The notes: generated by a model from the letters alone, not told the origin. 34,821 nucleotides of DNA from an uncultured Clostridia bacterium (GCA_947166955.1 CAMVGI010000001.1:1-34821), one strand, 5' to 3'. Counted from the first letter of the stretch, positions 15,839-22,951 are shown. Numbers and translations: made by a program.

Positions 15839-16852
15839 TACATTTTATAAATTTTTATCTTCCTTTTCGGAAGAAATTGCAAACTCACTTTGGCGGTTTC
15901 CGTGGAGGCTTGCTCCATATCTTGCAGCATCCTCCCAGCTTCGACCGCCGGGCAGATTGCTTGAAATAGCGCTTTGCTGTCATCCTTCGGATGTGTAGGA
16001 GTATCTGATTGTCAGGCTCGCGCGATGGAAAGCGCGATCCGATCGGTTGGTCTGCGGAAAACGGCAATGACGATCGGCGGCGGTCGGAAGGGAGATCCGA
16101 AGATGGCGCTGTTCTTGAAAAGCTGCAATAATATATGTGCGGTGTCGCTGTTTTCTCATTCTGATGTGCGGCACGCTCTTGGAGCGAGGCAAGGCGGATT
16201 TGGAATGGCTGAAAAAGGTGCGTGGTGTGAGGTACTGTGTGCCTCTGGTACACCTTCCAGGTCGCCGAAAATGTCAAGGCTCCCCCGTCGTCAGATGCCG
16301 CGCCGCGCTGGGGCTGGTGCTGCTCTCCGACGCTGTGCCGCGCCGCTACAGCCGCCTGTTTCAGGGCTTCCGCGCTTCCGGTTCTGCATACTCGCAAAAA
16401 GCAGAATTGCGGAGCGGCTGCGGATGGGCTGCGCCTGGTCGATTTGAACGGCTCCGGCCTGCGGTGCTCCGCTTCCCTGGTCGATCTGCTCCGCCGGCGC
16501 TGCTCTTTCGCTCCTGGGCTGCGGCTCCGCCGCGAGCGTGCCGCGCGTTCGATCTCTTCGCCATACTGCCGCCGCGCGTGCTTCCGTTTCGCTCCTCTTC
16601 TCCTTCCTTTCTTTCCCTTCCAGCTTTTCGCTCGCTCCTCTTCCGCTCCTGCTCCGCTCCTGGCGCTGGTGCTGCTCATGGCTGGGCGGCGCTGGTCGCG
16701 CCGCGCTCGCTCCGCTCGTCGGTGTCGGCTCCGCATTGGCTCCGGTCGCTGGTGCTCCCTGTGCCGCTCCGCCGATTCGATCGGCTCCAGCGCCTCTTTT
16801 CGGCTTCGTCATTTTGCACAAAATAGCACGCCAAAAATCTACACTATTTTGT
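15839..16852. other. Inter-arm region with low-complexity tract, no supported gene
   Basis: About 1 kb between the divergent arms. 15839-16230 is mixed sequence without a frame that has a ribosome binding site. From about 16240 to 16820 the plus strand is dominated by words such as GCTCC, CGCTC and TCTTCC, with a pure pyrimidine-rich stretch around 16575-16690. Long open frames exist on both strands, a by-product of high GC. The best minus-strand one (to ATG 16812) would be a disordered Arg/Ala/Glu-rich protein but uses AGA/AGG codons unlike neighbouring genes and has no ribosome binding site. An origin, a non-coding RNA or a recombination-prone spacer are alternatives. Confidence 0.4.
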
Positions 16853-16884
16853 GGTTAGCAAGCCAATAATTTCTTGCCTTTTAT
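16853..16884 (+). promoter_or_regulatory. GGTTAGCA module 1
   Basis: GGTTAGCA, 18 bases, TTTTAT. This is the first copy of the array and the only one without CTG or CGG-like bases directly before the AT-rich box. It overlaps a sigma-70-like promoter and precedes the sigma-like gene. Confidence 0.7.
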
Positions 16885-16902
16885 GGGGCAAGGTGCTATA
16901 AT
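16874..16902 (+). promoter_or_regulatory. Sigma-70-like promoter with overlapping inverted repeat
   Basis: TTGCCT (16874-16879), 17 bases, TATAAT (16897-16902), with TG one base before the -10 box (extended -10). The inverted repeat CTTGCC/GGCAAG lies across the -35 box and spacer and could be an operator. With module 1 it gives the sigma-like gene two possible promoters. Confidence 0.7.
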
Positions 16903-17008
16903 TATAGGTGTCAAGGGTAAGGCGTGCGCGGTGCTCCGGTGCTTCTGCTCCAGCTCCGCCGCTCCGCTTCCATTAGCGCGACAATAATTTGAAAAGGAGA
17001 TCACCACC

Positions 17009-17818
17009 ATGAAAACCACCACCAACACCACCACCCGCAACGCTTCCGCCGTTATGCTCCGCGCCTGGTCTATCCGCCGCGACACTGCCGCCGCCGTTGG
17101 CTGCAAGGTGTCCGCCGTCGTCTGGTCTGACTGCCTGCGCATGGCATGGGCTGAGACTGAAGGCGAGCACGCCGCGCGCAATGCCTGCGCCCTGGTCGCC
17201 GAATGGGGCAAGATGACCGACGCCGATCAAGTTACCATGATGAAGCGCAACATTCACCGCGCCGCGCGGGATGTCGTCGGCTACTCCGTAGAAGACAAGT
17301 ATTTGCAGTTCTCCGAATTGCCCGCGTTTGGCCTCTACGGGCTGCACGACCTTGACGAGTTCGTTTCTGAAACATGGCTGCGCATTGCGGCAAAGCTCGC
17401 CGACGTCGACCGGCTGACGGCTCGCAACGAAAAGCGCGCCGCGCAAGGCAAGCGCCCGCTTTCGCTGGTGTCGCTGGTGTACCAGGCGGCCAAAGCGAGC
17501 ATTGAAGCGGTCTACTACCAGGACAGCAAGCACGCCGCCGCGAGCGTGCGCGAGCTGGTCGACGCTGACGGAGAGACCTGCAGCGCGGTGGAGACGATCG
17601 CCGCCGCGAGCGATGACACGGAACGCGCCGCCGTTCTCCGTGCCGATCTGGAACAGTTCCGCGCGGGCTGTGATGAGATTGACGACCGTATTCTGGAGCT
17701 GGTCGGACGCGGCTACACGGAACGCGAAATTGCCGCCGACATTGGCACGATCTCAAACGTAGCCGTTCACAAGCGCATTGTGAAGATGCGCCGCGAGCTT
17801 GGCGAGTTGCACGGCTGA
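17009..17818 (+). CDS. Sigma-like helix-turn-helix protein, 269 aa
   Basis: ATG 17009 follows AAGGAG. Residues 114-130 (DLDEFVSETWLRIAAKL) resemble the sigma region 2 core helix, and residues about 222-262 (DDRILELVGRGYTEREIAADIG, then VAVHKRIVKMR) are a region 4-type helix-turn-helix as in sigma-70 factors. The N-terminal 70 residues contain WSDCLRMAWAETE, a motif common in small regulators of mobile elements. It is probably a divergent sigma factor or a transcription activator, first gene of the right arm, and may switch on the GGTTAGCA units. Its own upstream region carries both a GGTTAGCA module and a housekeeping-type promoter. Function by fold is likely, target by inference. Confidence 0.75.
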   Translation: MKTTTNTTTRNASAVMLRAWSIRRDTAAAVGCKVSAVVWSDCLRMAWAETEGEHAARNACALVAEWGKMTDADQVTMMKRNIHRAARDVVGYSVEDKYLQFSELPAFGLYGLHDLDEFVSETWLRIAAKLADVDRLTARNEKRAAQGKRPLSLVSLVYQAAKASIEAVYYQDSKHAAASVRELVDADGETCSAVETIAAASDDTERAAVLRADLEQFRAGCDEIDDRILELVGRGYTEREIAADIGTISNVAVHKRIVKMRRELGELHG

Positions 17819-17835
17819 AGAAAATTTTCCGCTTA

Positions 17836-17867
17836 GGTTAGCACGACAGAAATTTAACCGGATATAT
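17836..17867 (+). promoter_or_regulatory. GGTTAGCA module 2
   Basis: GGTTAGCA, 18 bases, ATATAT. It lies 17 bases after the sigma-like gene's stop and precedes the 119-residue gene. A 7-bp GC hairpin without T-run follows in the leader (about 17871-17897). Confidence 0.8.
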
Positions 17868-17927
17868 AAGCGGCGGGCGGAAGCCCTGCCCGCCGCAACA
17901 CCAAAACAGAAAAAGGAGAACACCACC

Positions 17928-18287
17928 ATGAAGATCAACAACGCAAAGCTGCAGCACTGCTTCAAGCTGTCCAGCAAGATCACGGTTTACGTTCCCGCGA
18001 CTGCGGACGTAGACAAGGCCGCCGACAATACGGAACAGGTCAAGGCAATGGCGGCGCTGCTCTCTCAGCTTTTCGGCGGCGCGACGTCGACGCCCGCGCT
18101 GGGCTATTGGCTCAGCCCTGCGGCCGGTCTGGTCGCGGAGAATACCACCGTTGTTTTTGCCTACGCCGCCGACGCTGACCTGCAGGAGCATATCGGCGAG
18201 GTCGTGGAGCACTGCGAAAAGCTCAAGGCGGAGATGGGGCAAGAGGCCGTAGCCTTAGAGCTGAACGGCGAAATGTATTTTATCTGA
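17928..18287 (+). CDS. Hypothetical protein, 119 aa
   Basis: ATG 17928 follows AAAGGAG; the frame is open further 5' but through the promoter module. The protein is alpha/beta, with KITVYVPATADVDKAAD near the N-terminus and a C-terminal helix and strand ending VALELNGEMYFI. I have seen this ending in small proteins of Clostridia mobile elements but know no function. A GC-rich imperfect hairpin without T-run follows the stop. Confidence 0.78.
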   Translation: MKINNAKLQHCFKLSSKITVYVPATADVDKAADNTEQVKAMAALLSQLFGGATSTPALGYWLSPAAGLVAENTTVVFAYAADADLQEHIGEVVEHCEKLKAEMGQEAVALELNGEMYFI

Positions 18288-18368
18288 CGGGACGCGGCGC
18301 GGCGGGCTGCTGGAACGGCTCGCCGCCGCCAATGGAACGACACAAACGGAACGGAAGGAGCGGAACGG

Positions 18369-18605
18369 ATGGAATACACGGCTTTATATTACGTTGTGGC
18401 CGTCGCCGGCGCGCTGACGCTCGCAAGCTGGTTTATGCGCCTGGTGGAATGGCTGGAGCACGGCGGACGGCGCGCAAGGCGGAACGGTGGACGGAACCGA
18501 AACGGAAAACGGAACAAGCGCGGCGGGCTGGATAAGCTCGCCGCTTTTCGTTTCCGGAACGGCGGCGGATTTTGGAGCGACAAAATTTATTTTTCCGTCG
18601 GTTAG
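18369..18605 (+). CDS. Small membrane-anchored basic protein, 78 aa
   Basis: ATG 18369 behind GGAAGGAG. Residues 7-29 (YYVVAVAGALTLASWFMRL) form one membrane segment, followed by an amphipathic patch and a strongly basic tail (RRARRNGGRNRNGKRNKRGG). The last 25 codons run through a terminator-like hairpin and end at a TAG supplied by module 3 (GGT-TAG-CA), so the gene's 3' end and the control region are merged. No family recognised. Confidence 0.62.
   Translation: MEYTALYYVVAVAGALTLASWFMRLVEWLEHGGRRARRNGGRNRNGKRNKRGGLDKLAAFRFRNGGGFWSDKIYFSVG
18520..18550 (+). terminator. Hairpin terminator inside the membrane-gene 3' end
   Basis: A 10-bp stem with one G-T pair (18520-18529 with 18535-18544) and a loop of five, then TTTTCGTTT. 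It lies in the coding frame of the 78-residue gene, before module 3. Confidence 0.6.
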
Positions 18606-18631
18606 CAAACGCGGGAAATTTTCTGTTATAT
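18600..18631 (+). promoter_or_regulatory. GGTTAGCA module 3
   Basis: GGTTAGCA, 18 bases ending TTCTG, TTATAT. It drives three very small genes (58, 32 and 59 residues). Its TAG serves as stop for the gene upstream. Confidence 0.85.
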
Positions 18632-18715
18632 GGATGGGAACCGCGCGACGGACTGCGGCAAGAGCTGCGGAGAACACCGGACGACGCGAGTTAGACGAAC
18701 GGAGGAACGGAACGC

Positions 18716-18892
18716 ATGAAAACGGCACGCGATACTTTCCCGCGCACGCGCTACTATCAGAACATCGAAACGGGCGAGCTTCTGACCTATCGCGAGATGG
18801 TGGAACAGGCGGCGGAGCGGTACGACCTGGACGACTGGACGAACGCGCTGGAGCTTCTGGAATACTACGAGCTGACCGACATTGAAATTTAA
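18716..18892 (+). CDS. Small acidic protein, 58 aa
   Basis: A 58-residue frame from ATG 18716, with GGAGG nine bases upstream. It starts basic (MKTARDTFPRTRYYQN) and ends acidic and helical (DDWTNALELLEYYELTD). Codon use is like the neighbours. The next gene's ribosome binding site directly follows its TAA. Function unknown. Confidence 0.65.
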   Translation: MKTARDTFPRTRYYQNIETGELLTYREMVEQAAERYDLDDWTNALELLEYYELTDIEI

Positions 18893-18905
18893 GGAGGACA
18901 GAAAA

Positions 18906-19004
18906 ATGAGTTATGCGGAGCTTGTGAACATGCTGCTGGAGGATGGCCTGACGGAAACCGCCGCGCGCGAGATCGCGACGGCGGAGCTTGGAACGGAGGG
19001 CTGA
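18906..19004 (+). CDS. Very small helical protein, 32 aa
   Basis: ATG 18906 has a strong AAGGAGGACAG before it and the frame ends four bases before the next ATG. The peptide (MSYAELVNMLLEDGLTETAA, then a short tail) would be one or two helices, like a UBA-type or helix-turn-helix fragment. The ribosome binding site and tight spacing support translation; nothing more can be said. Confidence 0.5.
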   Translation: MSYAELVNMLLEDGLTETAAREIATAELGTEG

Positions 19005-19008
19005 GAGA

Positions 19009-19188
19009 ATGACACTGTTGGAGCTGTGGAACATCGCGCCGCGCTGTCATATCTTCATCCGCAAGGATGACGGAACGGTGGAACGATACGACGGAACCAG
19101 GGCGACGGGTGGGCGGATCATCACGGACGTCTACGCGACAAAATACCCGATGTATGACGCCGTTCTGGAGGTCAAGCTGGAACCGTAA
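19009..19188 (+). CDS. Small beta-rich protein, 59 aa
   Basis: ATG 19009 (MTLLELWNIAPRC) with GGAGGG upstream; an in-frame start 21 bases earlier would overlap the previous gene. It looks like a small beta barrel (HIFIRKDDGTVERYDG, then YPMYDAVLEVKLEP). It is the last gene of the module 3 unit, followed by a terminator. Family unknown. Confidence 0.65.
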   Translation: MTLLELWNIAPRCHIFIRKDDGTVERYDGTRATGGRIITDVYATKYPMYDAVLEVKLEP

Positions 19189-19197
19189 CGGAACACG

Positions 19198-19230
19198 GGC
19201 GGAGCTTTACGGCTCCGCCTTTTCTTTTTT
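19198..19230 (+). terminator. Intrinsic terminator
   Basis: Perfect 8-bp stem GGCGGAGC/GCTCCGCC with loop TTTACG, then TTTTCTTTTTT. It ends the module 3 unit. Confidence 0.9.
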
Positions 19231-19258
19231 CGGAACGGCAAAAATATTTTTTCGGAAC

Positions 19259-19290
19259 GGTTAGCAAACGGCGGAATCCGTCTGTTATAT
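19259..19290 (+). promoter_or_regulatory. GGTTAGCA module 4
   Basis: GGTTAGCA, 18 bases ending CTG, TTATAT. It precedes the 136-residue gene. Confidence 0.87.
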
Positions 19291-19332
19291 AAGTGGAAAT
19301 CCCATAATTTACAGAACACGGAGGATAGGACG

Positions 19333-19743
19333 ATGGCAAGGCTCACAAGGGAACAGGCGCAGAAATGGAATGCGCAGCTTCACGGCGGATTCAGATTTGA
19401 CGCGCGGCATTTTGTGATGTGGGGCGAGAAGATCGCGCGCCGCAACATCGAACTGGACGGCGGAAGAATCCTGCAGGCGACGCTGGAATATCACGACGTC
19501 CGCGACGGCTACCGGCTGACGGGCGAGCAGCAGCCGCACATTCACCTGCAGATCTGGAACCCCGGACACACGGAGGGCATGATGGTGTCGACCGGCATGG
19601 GCGCGAGCGTGGAGATCGGAACGAAACAGAACAAGCGGAGCTGGAGCGAGCTGTGCAAGCTGTCGGCGGATTTTGACGACGACAAGATCATGGCGCTCGC
19701 GGCGGAGCACATCGCGGCGCTGAAAAAGGCGGAGATCGCATAA
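19333..19743 (+). CDS. Hypothetical protein, 136 aa
   Basis: ATG 19333 with GGAGGAT upstream. A clear single-domain protein: MARLTREQAQKWN helix, FRFDARHFVMWGEK, then a beta region with His residues (QPHIHLQIWNPGH) and a C-terminal helical part. It resembles a protein seen in several Clostridia phages and conjugative elements, with no known role. It stands alone between module 4 and a terminator, so it is its own transcription unit. Confidence 0.82.
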   Translation: MARLTREQAQKWNAQLHGGFRFDARHFVMWGEKIARRNIELDGGRILQATLEYHDVRDGYRLTGEQQPHIHLQIWNPGHTEGMMVSTGMGASVEIGTKQNKRSWSELCKLSADFDDDKIMALAAEHIAALKKAEIA

Positions 19744-19764
19744 CGGAACGGAACGACGGAACGG

Positions 19765-19792
19765 GCGGCGGATGGATTTCCGCCGCTTTTTT
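19765..19792 (+). terminator. Intrinsic terminator
   Basis: 8-bp stem GCGGCGGA/TCCGCCGC, loop of six, then TTTTTT. It ends the 136-residue gene's unit. Confidence 0.9.
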
Positions 19793-19825
19793 CGTTGTAA
19801 ATCCCGAAAACTTTTTGCAACGCCT

Positions 19826-19857
19826 GGTTAGCAAGCGCGGATTTTCTTCTGATATAT
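19826..19857 (+). promoter_or_regulatory. GGTTAGCA module 5
   Basis: GGTTAGCA, 18 bases ending TTCTG, ATATAT. It precedes the 84-residue gene. Confidence 0.87.
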
Positions 19858-19899
19858 GGATAGAACAGGCGAAAGCCGGACAACACGGAGGACAAAATC

Positions 19900-20154
19900 A
19901 TGGAGATCAACGTCAACATCAATCGCTTTGCGGAGCAGTTCAAAAAGGAATACGCCGCGCTGTACGACGCGGCGGGACGCAACGCGGAGATCGCCGGCGC
20001 GCGGGAAGCGGTCGCGGAGTTTGACAGGCTCCTGTGCGAAAACGCGAGCTTTCAGAAATTCGTCGGCGAGTTCGCAAAATTCCGGCTGGATTTCATCAGC
20101 TCCGATCGTGAGGCGGCGGCGTTCATGTTCGCGCTGGACGCGCTCGCGGCCTGA
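19900..20154 (+). CDS. Small helical protein, 84 aa
   Basis: ATG 19900 behind GGAGGACA. The product is almost all helix, with alternating Ala/Glu/Phe and no Cys except one (MEINVNINRFAEQFKKEY start). It is a single-gene unit between module 5 and a terminator. I do not recognise it; small helical phage proteins of this kind include host inhibitors, but nothing here shows it. Confidence 0.75.
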   Translation: MEINVNINRFAEQFKKEYAALYDAAGRNAEIAGAREAVAEFDRLLCENASFQKFVGEFAKFRLDFISSDREAAAFMFALDALAA

Positions 20155-20183
20155 CGGAACGGAACAACGGAATAGAATGGAAC

Positions 20184-20210
20184 GGCGGGCGCAAGCCCGC
20201 CTTTTCTGTT
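20184..20210 (+). terminator. Intrinsic terminator
   Basis: 7-bp stem GGCGGGC/GCCCGCC with GCAA tetraloop, then TTTTCTGTTTT. Confidence 0.9.
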
Positions 20211-20237
20211 TTGCGTCAAAAAAAATATCATTTTGCC

Positions 20238-20269
20238 GGTTAGCAAGACAGGAAATCGTTCTGTTATAT
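20238..20269 (+). promoter_or_regulatory. GGTTAGCA module 6
   Basis: GGTTAGCA, 18 bases ending TTCTG, TTATAT; CAG in the spacer can pair with the CTG. It precedes the J-domain gene. Confidence 0.87.
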
Positions 20270-20310
20270 CATCAGAGAATCCCAAATCAAGATTTTTGGA
20301 GGACACAAAA

Positions 20311-20805
20311 ATGAAGTGGTTTGATAATCCGAAAACGCTGGAGGAGCTGAAGAAACAGTACAAGCGCCTTGCGATGAAGCACCACCCGGACATGGGCGGC
20401 AGCACCGTGGATATGCAGCAGATCAACGCGGAATATGAAAAGCTCTTTGCGCGGCTCAAGGACGTCCACCAGAACAAAGACGGAGAATTTTACACCAGCC
20501 GCACGGCGACGACGGAAACGGCGGAGGAGTTTATGGACGTGATCGAGCGCCTTATCCACATGGAGGGCGTACAGATCGAGGTCTGCGGCTCCTGGCTTTG
20601 GGTGACGGGCGACACGCGCCCGCACAAGGAGGAGCTGAAGGCGCTTTCTTTCAAGTGGAGCACAAACAAAAGCGCGTGGTATTTCCACCGCGACGGATAC
20701 CGCAAACGCAGCCGCCGCAGTCTTTCGCTGGATGAGATTCGCGGCTACTACGGCAGCGAGGTCGTCGACACGGAGGCAGGCCGGAAAAACAAGATCAGCG
20801 CGTAA
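20311..20805 (+). CDS. J-domain protein, 164 aa
   Basis: ATG 20311 (MKWFDNPKTLEELKKQY) follows GGAGGACAC. Residues 1-55 form a J domain with the HPD tripeptide at 25-27 (MKHHPDMGG), the DnaK-binding motif, and helices II/III around it. The C-terminal part (about residues 75-164) has a Trp-rich segment (CGSWLWVTGDTRPHKEELKAL, FKWSTNKSAWYFH) of the kind often attached to J domains in Clostridia mobile elements. It may recruit host DnaK to a phage process such as replication or assembly. It is a single-gene unit. Confidence 0.87.
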   Translation: MKWFDNPKTLEELKKQYKRLAMKHHPDMGGSTVDMQQINAEYEKLFARLKDVHQNKDGEFYTSRTATTETAEEFMDVIERLIHMEGVQIEVCGSWLWVTGDTRPHKEELKALSFKWSTNKSAWYFHRDGYRKRSRRSLSLDEIRGYYGSEVVDTEAGRKNKISA

Positions 20806-20811
20806 CATGGA

Positions 20812-20852
20812 ACGGCGGAACGTCGGAGCTTTTTGGCTCCGCCGTCTTTTTT
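20812..20852 (+). terminator. Intrinsic terminator
   Basis: A GC stem closing on GGAGC/GCTCC with a T-rich loop and an outer ACGGCGGA/TCCGCCGT arm separated by a bulge, then CTTTTTT. Confidence 0.8.
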
Positions 20853-20870
20853 GGAAAATTTCAGCCGTTT

Positions 20871-20902
20871 GGTTAGCAGAACAGAAATTTGTTCTGATAT
20901 GT
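20871..20902 (+). promoter_or_regulatory. GGTTAGCA module 7
   Basis: GGTTAGCA, 18 bases, ATATGT. The spacer contains the perfect dyad CAGAA/TTCTG. It precedes the 263-residue gene. Confidence 0.83.
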
Positions 20903-20940
20903 AGGCAGAACGAGGCCGCAAGGCCGGAGAGGAGCACGAC

Positions 20941-21732
20941 ATGGAGAACACGAAGACCTGGACGATCGCGGACATTGAGGCGCTGGACGAGGACGCGGCT
21001 TTTGAGCTGGCGGAGGACACGACGGAGATCAAAGGCCACGACGTCTACTTTGTGGATTTCGGCGGCTATTTTGGATTCAGCGCGCTGGTTTTCTGCAACG
21101 GTCATCACATCAAGTATGCCAACGACTACGAGCTGCACCACCGTCCGACGCAGTGGGACGAGGATCAGCACGAGAAAACGCACGAGGAGCTGCGCGCGTG
21201 GTACGAGAACGCGCTGCAAAACACGCTCTTCACGGAGGAGGAGCTGCGCGCGCCGCTGCGGAGCTATGACGAGTATACGCGCAAGCAGAGATTTTTGCGG
21301 AATCTCTACGCGATGCGGGAAGATCATCTTTCGATTTTCGGAAATTTCCGGAACGATGCGGAAATAGCGGCGTATGAGCGAGCGAAGGCGGAACATCCCT
21401 ATTACAGCGACGTCGCTTTTTCTTACTACAAGGACAAGGCTTTTGTCGATCGTATGGACGAGCTGCTGACGGCGCTGGAAGCGGCAAAGAGCGGAACGCT
21501 GGAAAATTTCGACTACTGGGTAAGCGCGTTCAAATACGAGATGGCCAATCACGAGTATCATATCAACTGGCAGGCGGATTTTGACACGATCGGAGCTTTT
21601 GCCGCAATTCCCTGGCGCGGCGACGACGCGGACGTCAACAAGTATTTCGACGATGCCGGATTCAACGATTTGCAGCGCCGCGCGTATCTGGAAGCGTACA
21701 GGCAGTATTTCGCGGAGCTGAAGGACTATTGA
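20941..21732 (+). CDS. Hypothetical protein, 263 aa
   Basis: ATG 20941 follows GGAGAGGAGCACGAC. It is an acidic, Tyr- and Trp-rich protein. The N-terminal domain contains VYFVDFGGYFGFSALVF and HHIKYANDYELHH; the middle is helical with ERAKAEHPYYSDVAFSYYKD; the C-terminus repeats aromatic helices (FNDLQRRAYLEAYRQYFAEL). Similar proteins occur in Clostridia mobile elements without known function. It is a single-gene unit with its own promoter module and terminator. Confidence 0.8.
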   Translation: MENTKTWTIADIEALDEDAAFELAEDTTEIKGHDVYFVDFGGYFGFSALVFCNGHHIKYANDYELHHRPTQWDEDQHEKTHEELRAWYENALQNTLFTEEELRAPLRSYDEYTRKQRFLRNLYAMREDHLSIFGNFRNDAEIAAYERAKAEHPYYSDVAFSYYKDKAFVDRMDELLTALEAAKSGTLENFDYWVSAFKYEMANHEYHINWQADFDTIGAFAAIPWRGDDADVNKYFDDAGFNDLQRRAYLEAYRQYFAELKDY

Positions 21733-21743
21733 TAGAACGGCAC

Positions 21744-21780
21744 GGCGGCGGACAATGTTCCGCCGCCATTTTTATTTTTT
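21744..21780 (+). terminator. Intrinsic terminator
   Basis: 9-bp perfect stem GGCGGCGGA/TCCGCCGCC, loop of six, then TTTTTATTTTTT. Confidence 0.92.
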
Positions 21781-21785
21781 CAGAT

Positions 21786-21817
21786 GGTTAGCAACAAGTG
21801 AAAAACTTCTGAAATAT
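21786..21817 (+). promoter_or_regulatory. GGTTAGCA module 8
   Basis: GGTTAGCA, 18 bases ending TTCTG, AAATAT. AAGT/ACTT forms a small dyad in the spacer. Confidence 0.83.
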
Positions 21818-21855
21818 AGGTGGAAATCCCAAAATCAGAAACGGAGGACACGAGC

Positions 21856-22251
21856 ATGAAGAACCTGAGCTTCAAGTTGGCATATACCAAATACACGAAG
21901 ACTGGCAAGCGCGAGATCACGGCGGAGAAGGAAATCCAAATCGACCGCGACACCACATTCGGCGACGTTGCAGAGTGGCTGGACGCGCTCAAGAAAGCGG
22001 TCGCAGAGGCTGTTCGCGTTCGCAAGAGCGGCAATACCTACATCTTCGAGCTTGTTCGCTCCACTTACACCGGATGGGGACACAGCGAGGACGCTCCGCT
22101 TGTGCAGCGTAGCTATGACCGCTGGACGGCGTGCGGCGAGGAGCAGGACGAGGAGGGCGTGCATTTTTGCCCTGATACGCAGTACACGAAGGAGTATTTT
22201 GATCTCTACCTGACTCCGAAGACGCTGATGGAGGACATCAAACATCTGTGA
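21856..22251 (+). CDS. Hypothetical protein, 131 aa
   Basis: ATG 21856 (MKNLSFKLAYTKYTKTG) follows GGAGGACACGAGC. The first 35 residues look like strands, followed by a helix (FGDVAEWLDALKKAVAEAV) and a second aromatic region (STYTGWGHSED, QYTKEYFDLYLTPKTL). It is probably one alpha/beta domain. It is alone between module 8 and a terminator. Family not recognised. Confidence 0.77.
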   Translation: MKNLSFKLAYTKYTKTGKREITAEKEIQIDRDTTFGDVAEWLDALKKAVAEAVRVRKSGNTYIFELVRSTYTGWGHSEDAPLVQRSYDRWTACGEEQDEEGVHFCPDTQYTKEYFDLYLTPKTLMEDIKHL

Positions 22252-22259
22252 TGGAACAG

Positions 22260-22289
22260 CGGCGGGCTTACGCCCGCCGTTTCTTTTTT
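22260..22289 (+). terminator. Intrinsic terminator
   Basis: 8-bp stem CGGCGGGC/GCCCGCCG with TTAC loop, then TTTCTTTTTT. Confidence 0.92.
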
Positions 22290-22295
22290 GCGAGC

Positions 22296-22327
22296 GGTTA
22301 GCAGATTTCGGAATCGTTCTGATATAT
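22296..22327 (+). promoter_or_regulatory. GGTTAGCA module 9
   Basis: GGTTAGCA, 18 bases, ATATAT. Spacer dyad CGGAA/TTCTG with one G-T pair. Confidence 0.87.
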
Positions 22328-22339
22328 GGCCGGGAGGCG

Positions 22340-22711
22340 ATGAGCTTGAAATACTACGCGAGCTTTGAAAACGGAAAATCTCACATCAAGGAATACGATG
22401 AGGCGAACGGAATCCGTCGCCTGAACGCGACGACCGTAGCGATCTATCACGGCTCCGTCCTGGTGAGCAATCTTTTCGACACGCTGGACGAGTGCATCCG
22501 CGACTTTGGAGGCTACAGCAAGCCGGTTGTGCTGCCGGATGGAACGGAGATCATTCCGAGCGCGGTCAACTTTCCGAATGACTTCAACGCGCAATGCGAG
22601 GCGATCGGCTTGTTCCGCTGGCATCCCGGCATCACGGAGATCTGGCCGGGTGAGAAAGGATATGAGGAAGATTTTTCGGAACGGTTAGCAAAGCCGGTTT
22701 TCTTTCCGTAA
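22340..22711 (+). CDS. Hypothetical protein, 123 aa
   Basis: ATG 22340 lies only 13 bases after the AT-rich box, with GGGAGG in between, so the leader is very short. The protein has a beta-rich N-terminal half (YYASFENGKSHIKEYDE) and a helical stretch (FDTLDECIRDFGG). Its last ten codons read through module 10 (GGTTAGCA translates as part of ERLAK), so promoter and coding sequence overlap. No family recognised. Confidence 0.72.
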   Translation: MSLKYYASFENGKSHIKEYDEANGIRRLNATTVAIYHGSVLVSNLFDTLDECIRDFGGYSKPVVLPDGTEIIPSAVNFPNDFNAQCEAIGLFRWHPGITEIWPGEKGYEEDFSERLAKPVFFP

Positions 22712-22714
22712 TAA
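22683..22714 (+). promoter_or_regulatory. GGTTAGCA module 10, inside a coding end
   Basis: GGTTAGCA, 18 bases ending CCG, TAATAA. It lies in the last codons of the 123-residue gene. No separate terminator is seen; a weak CCGG pairing followed by TTTTCTTT may serve. Confidence 0.78.
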
Positions 22715-22732
22715 CACTGGGAGGTGGTTTGA

Positions 22733-22939
22733 ATGAAGACCATAAAAGAAATCATCATCGAGCTGTTAGAGGCGCGAGGGGACTACAACATCAACATCAT
22801 CGAGATTCAGCCGGAGACGGAGCGCCTAACGATTGCGCGCGTCTCCTACGACTGGAAGCTCAACTGTTGGGAAAAGCACGTTGAGCAGGATGTGTACGTC
22901 GTGCTCAAGGACAGCGGAGAATACGAGCTTGCCATATAG
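22733..22939 (+). CDS. Small hypothetical protein, 68 aa
   Basis: ATG 22733 behind GGGAGGTG. A helix (IKEIIIELLEARGDYN) is followed by a four-strand-like region ending EYELAI, which looks like a small complete alpha/beta domain. It is the first of three genes in the unit from module 10. Function unknown. Confidence 0.73.
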   Translation: MKTIKEIIIELLEARGDYNINIIEIQPETERLTIARVSYDWKLNCWEKHVEQDVYVVLKDSGEYELAI

Positions 22940-22951
22940 GAGGTATGTCAA

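Noticed and set aside
15885..16869. Long open frames on both strands (283, 176, 229 and 210 residues) as proteins
   Set aside because: They overlap each other, lack ribosome binding sites, use AGA/AGG codons unlike the neighbouring genes, and have low-complexity Arg/Ala/Ser composition expected from GC-rich DNA without stops.
20287..21561. A 424-residue minus-strand frame in the right arm
   Set aside because: It crosses the J-domain gene, a terminator, module 7 and the 263-residue gene, and has no start signal.
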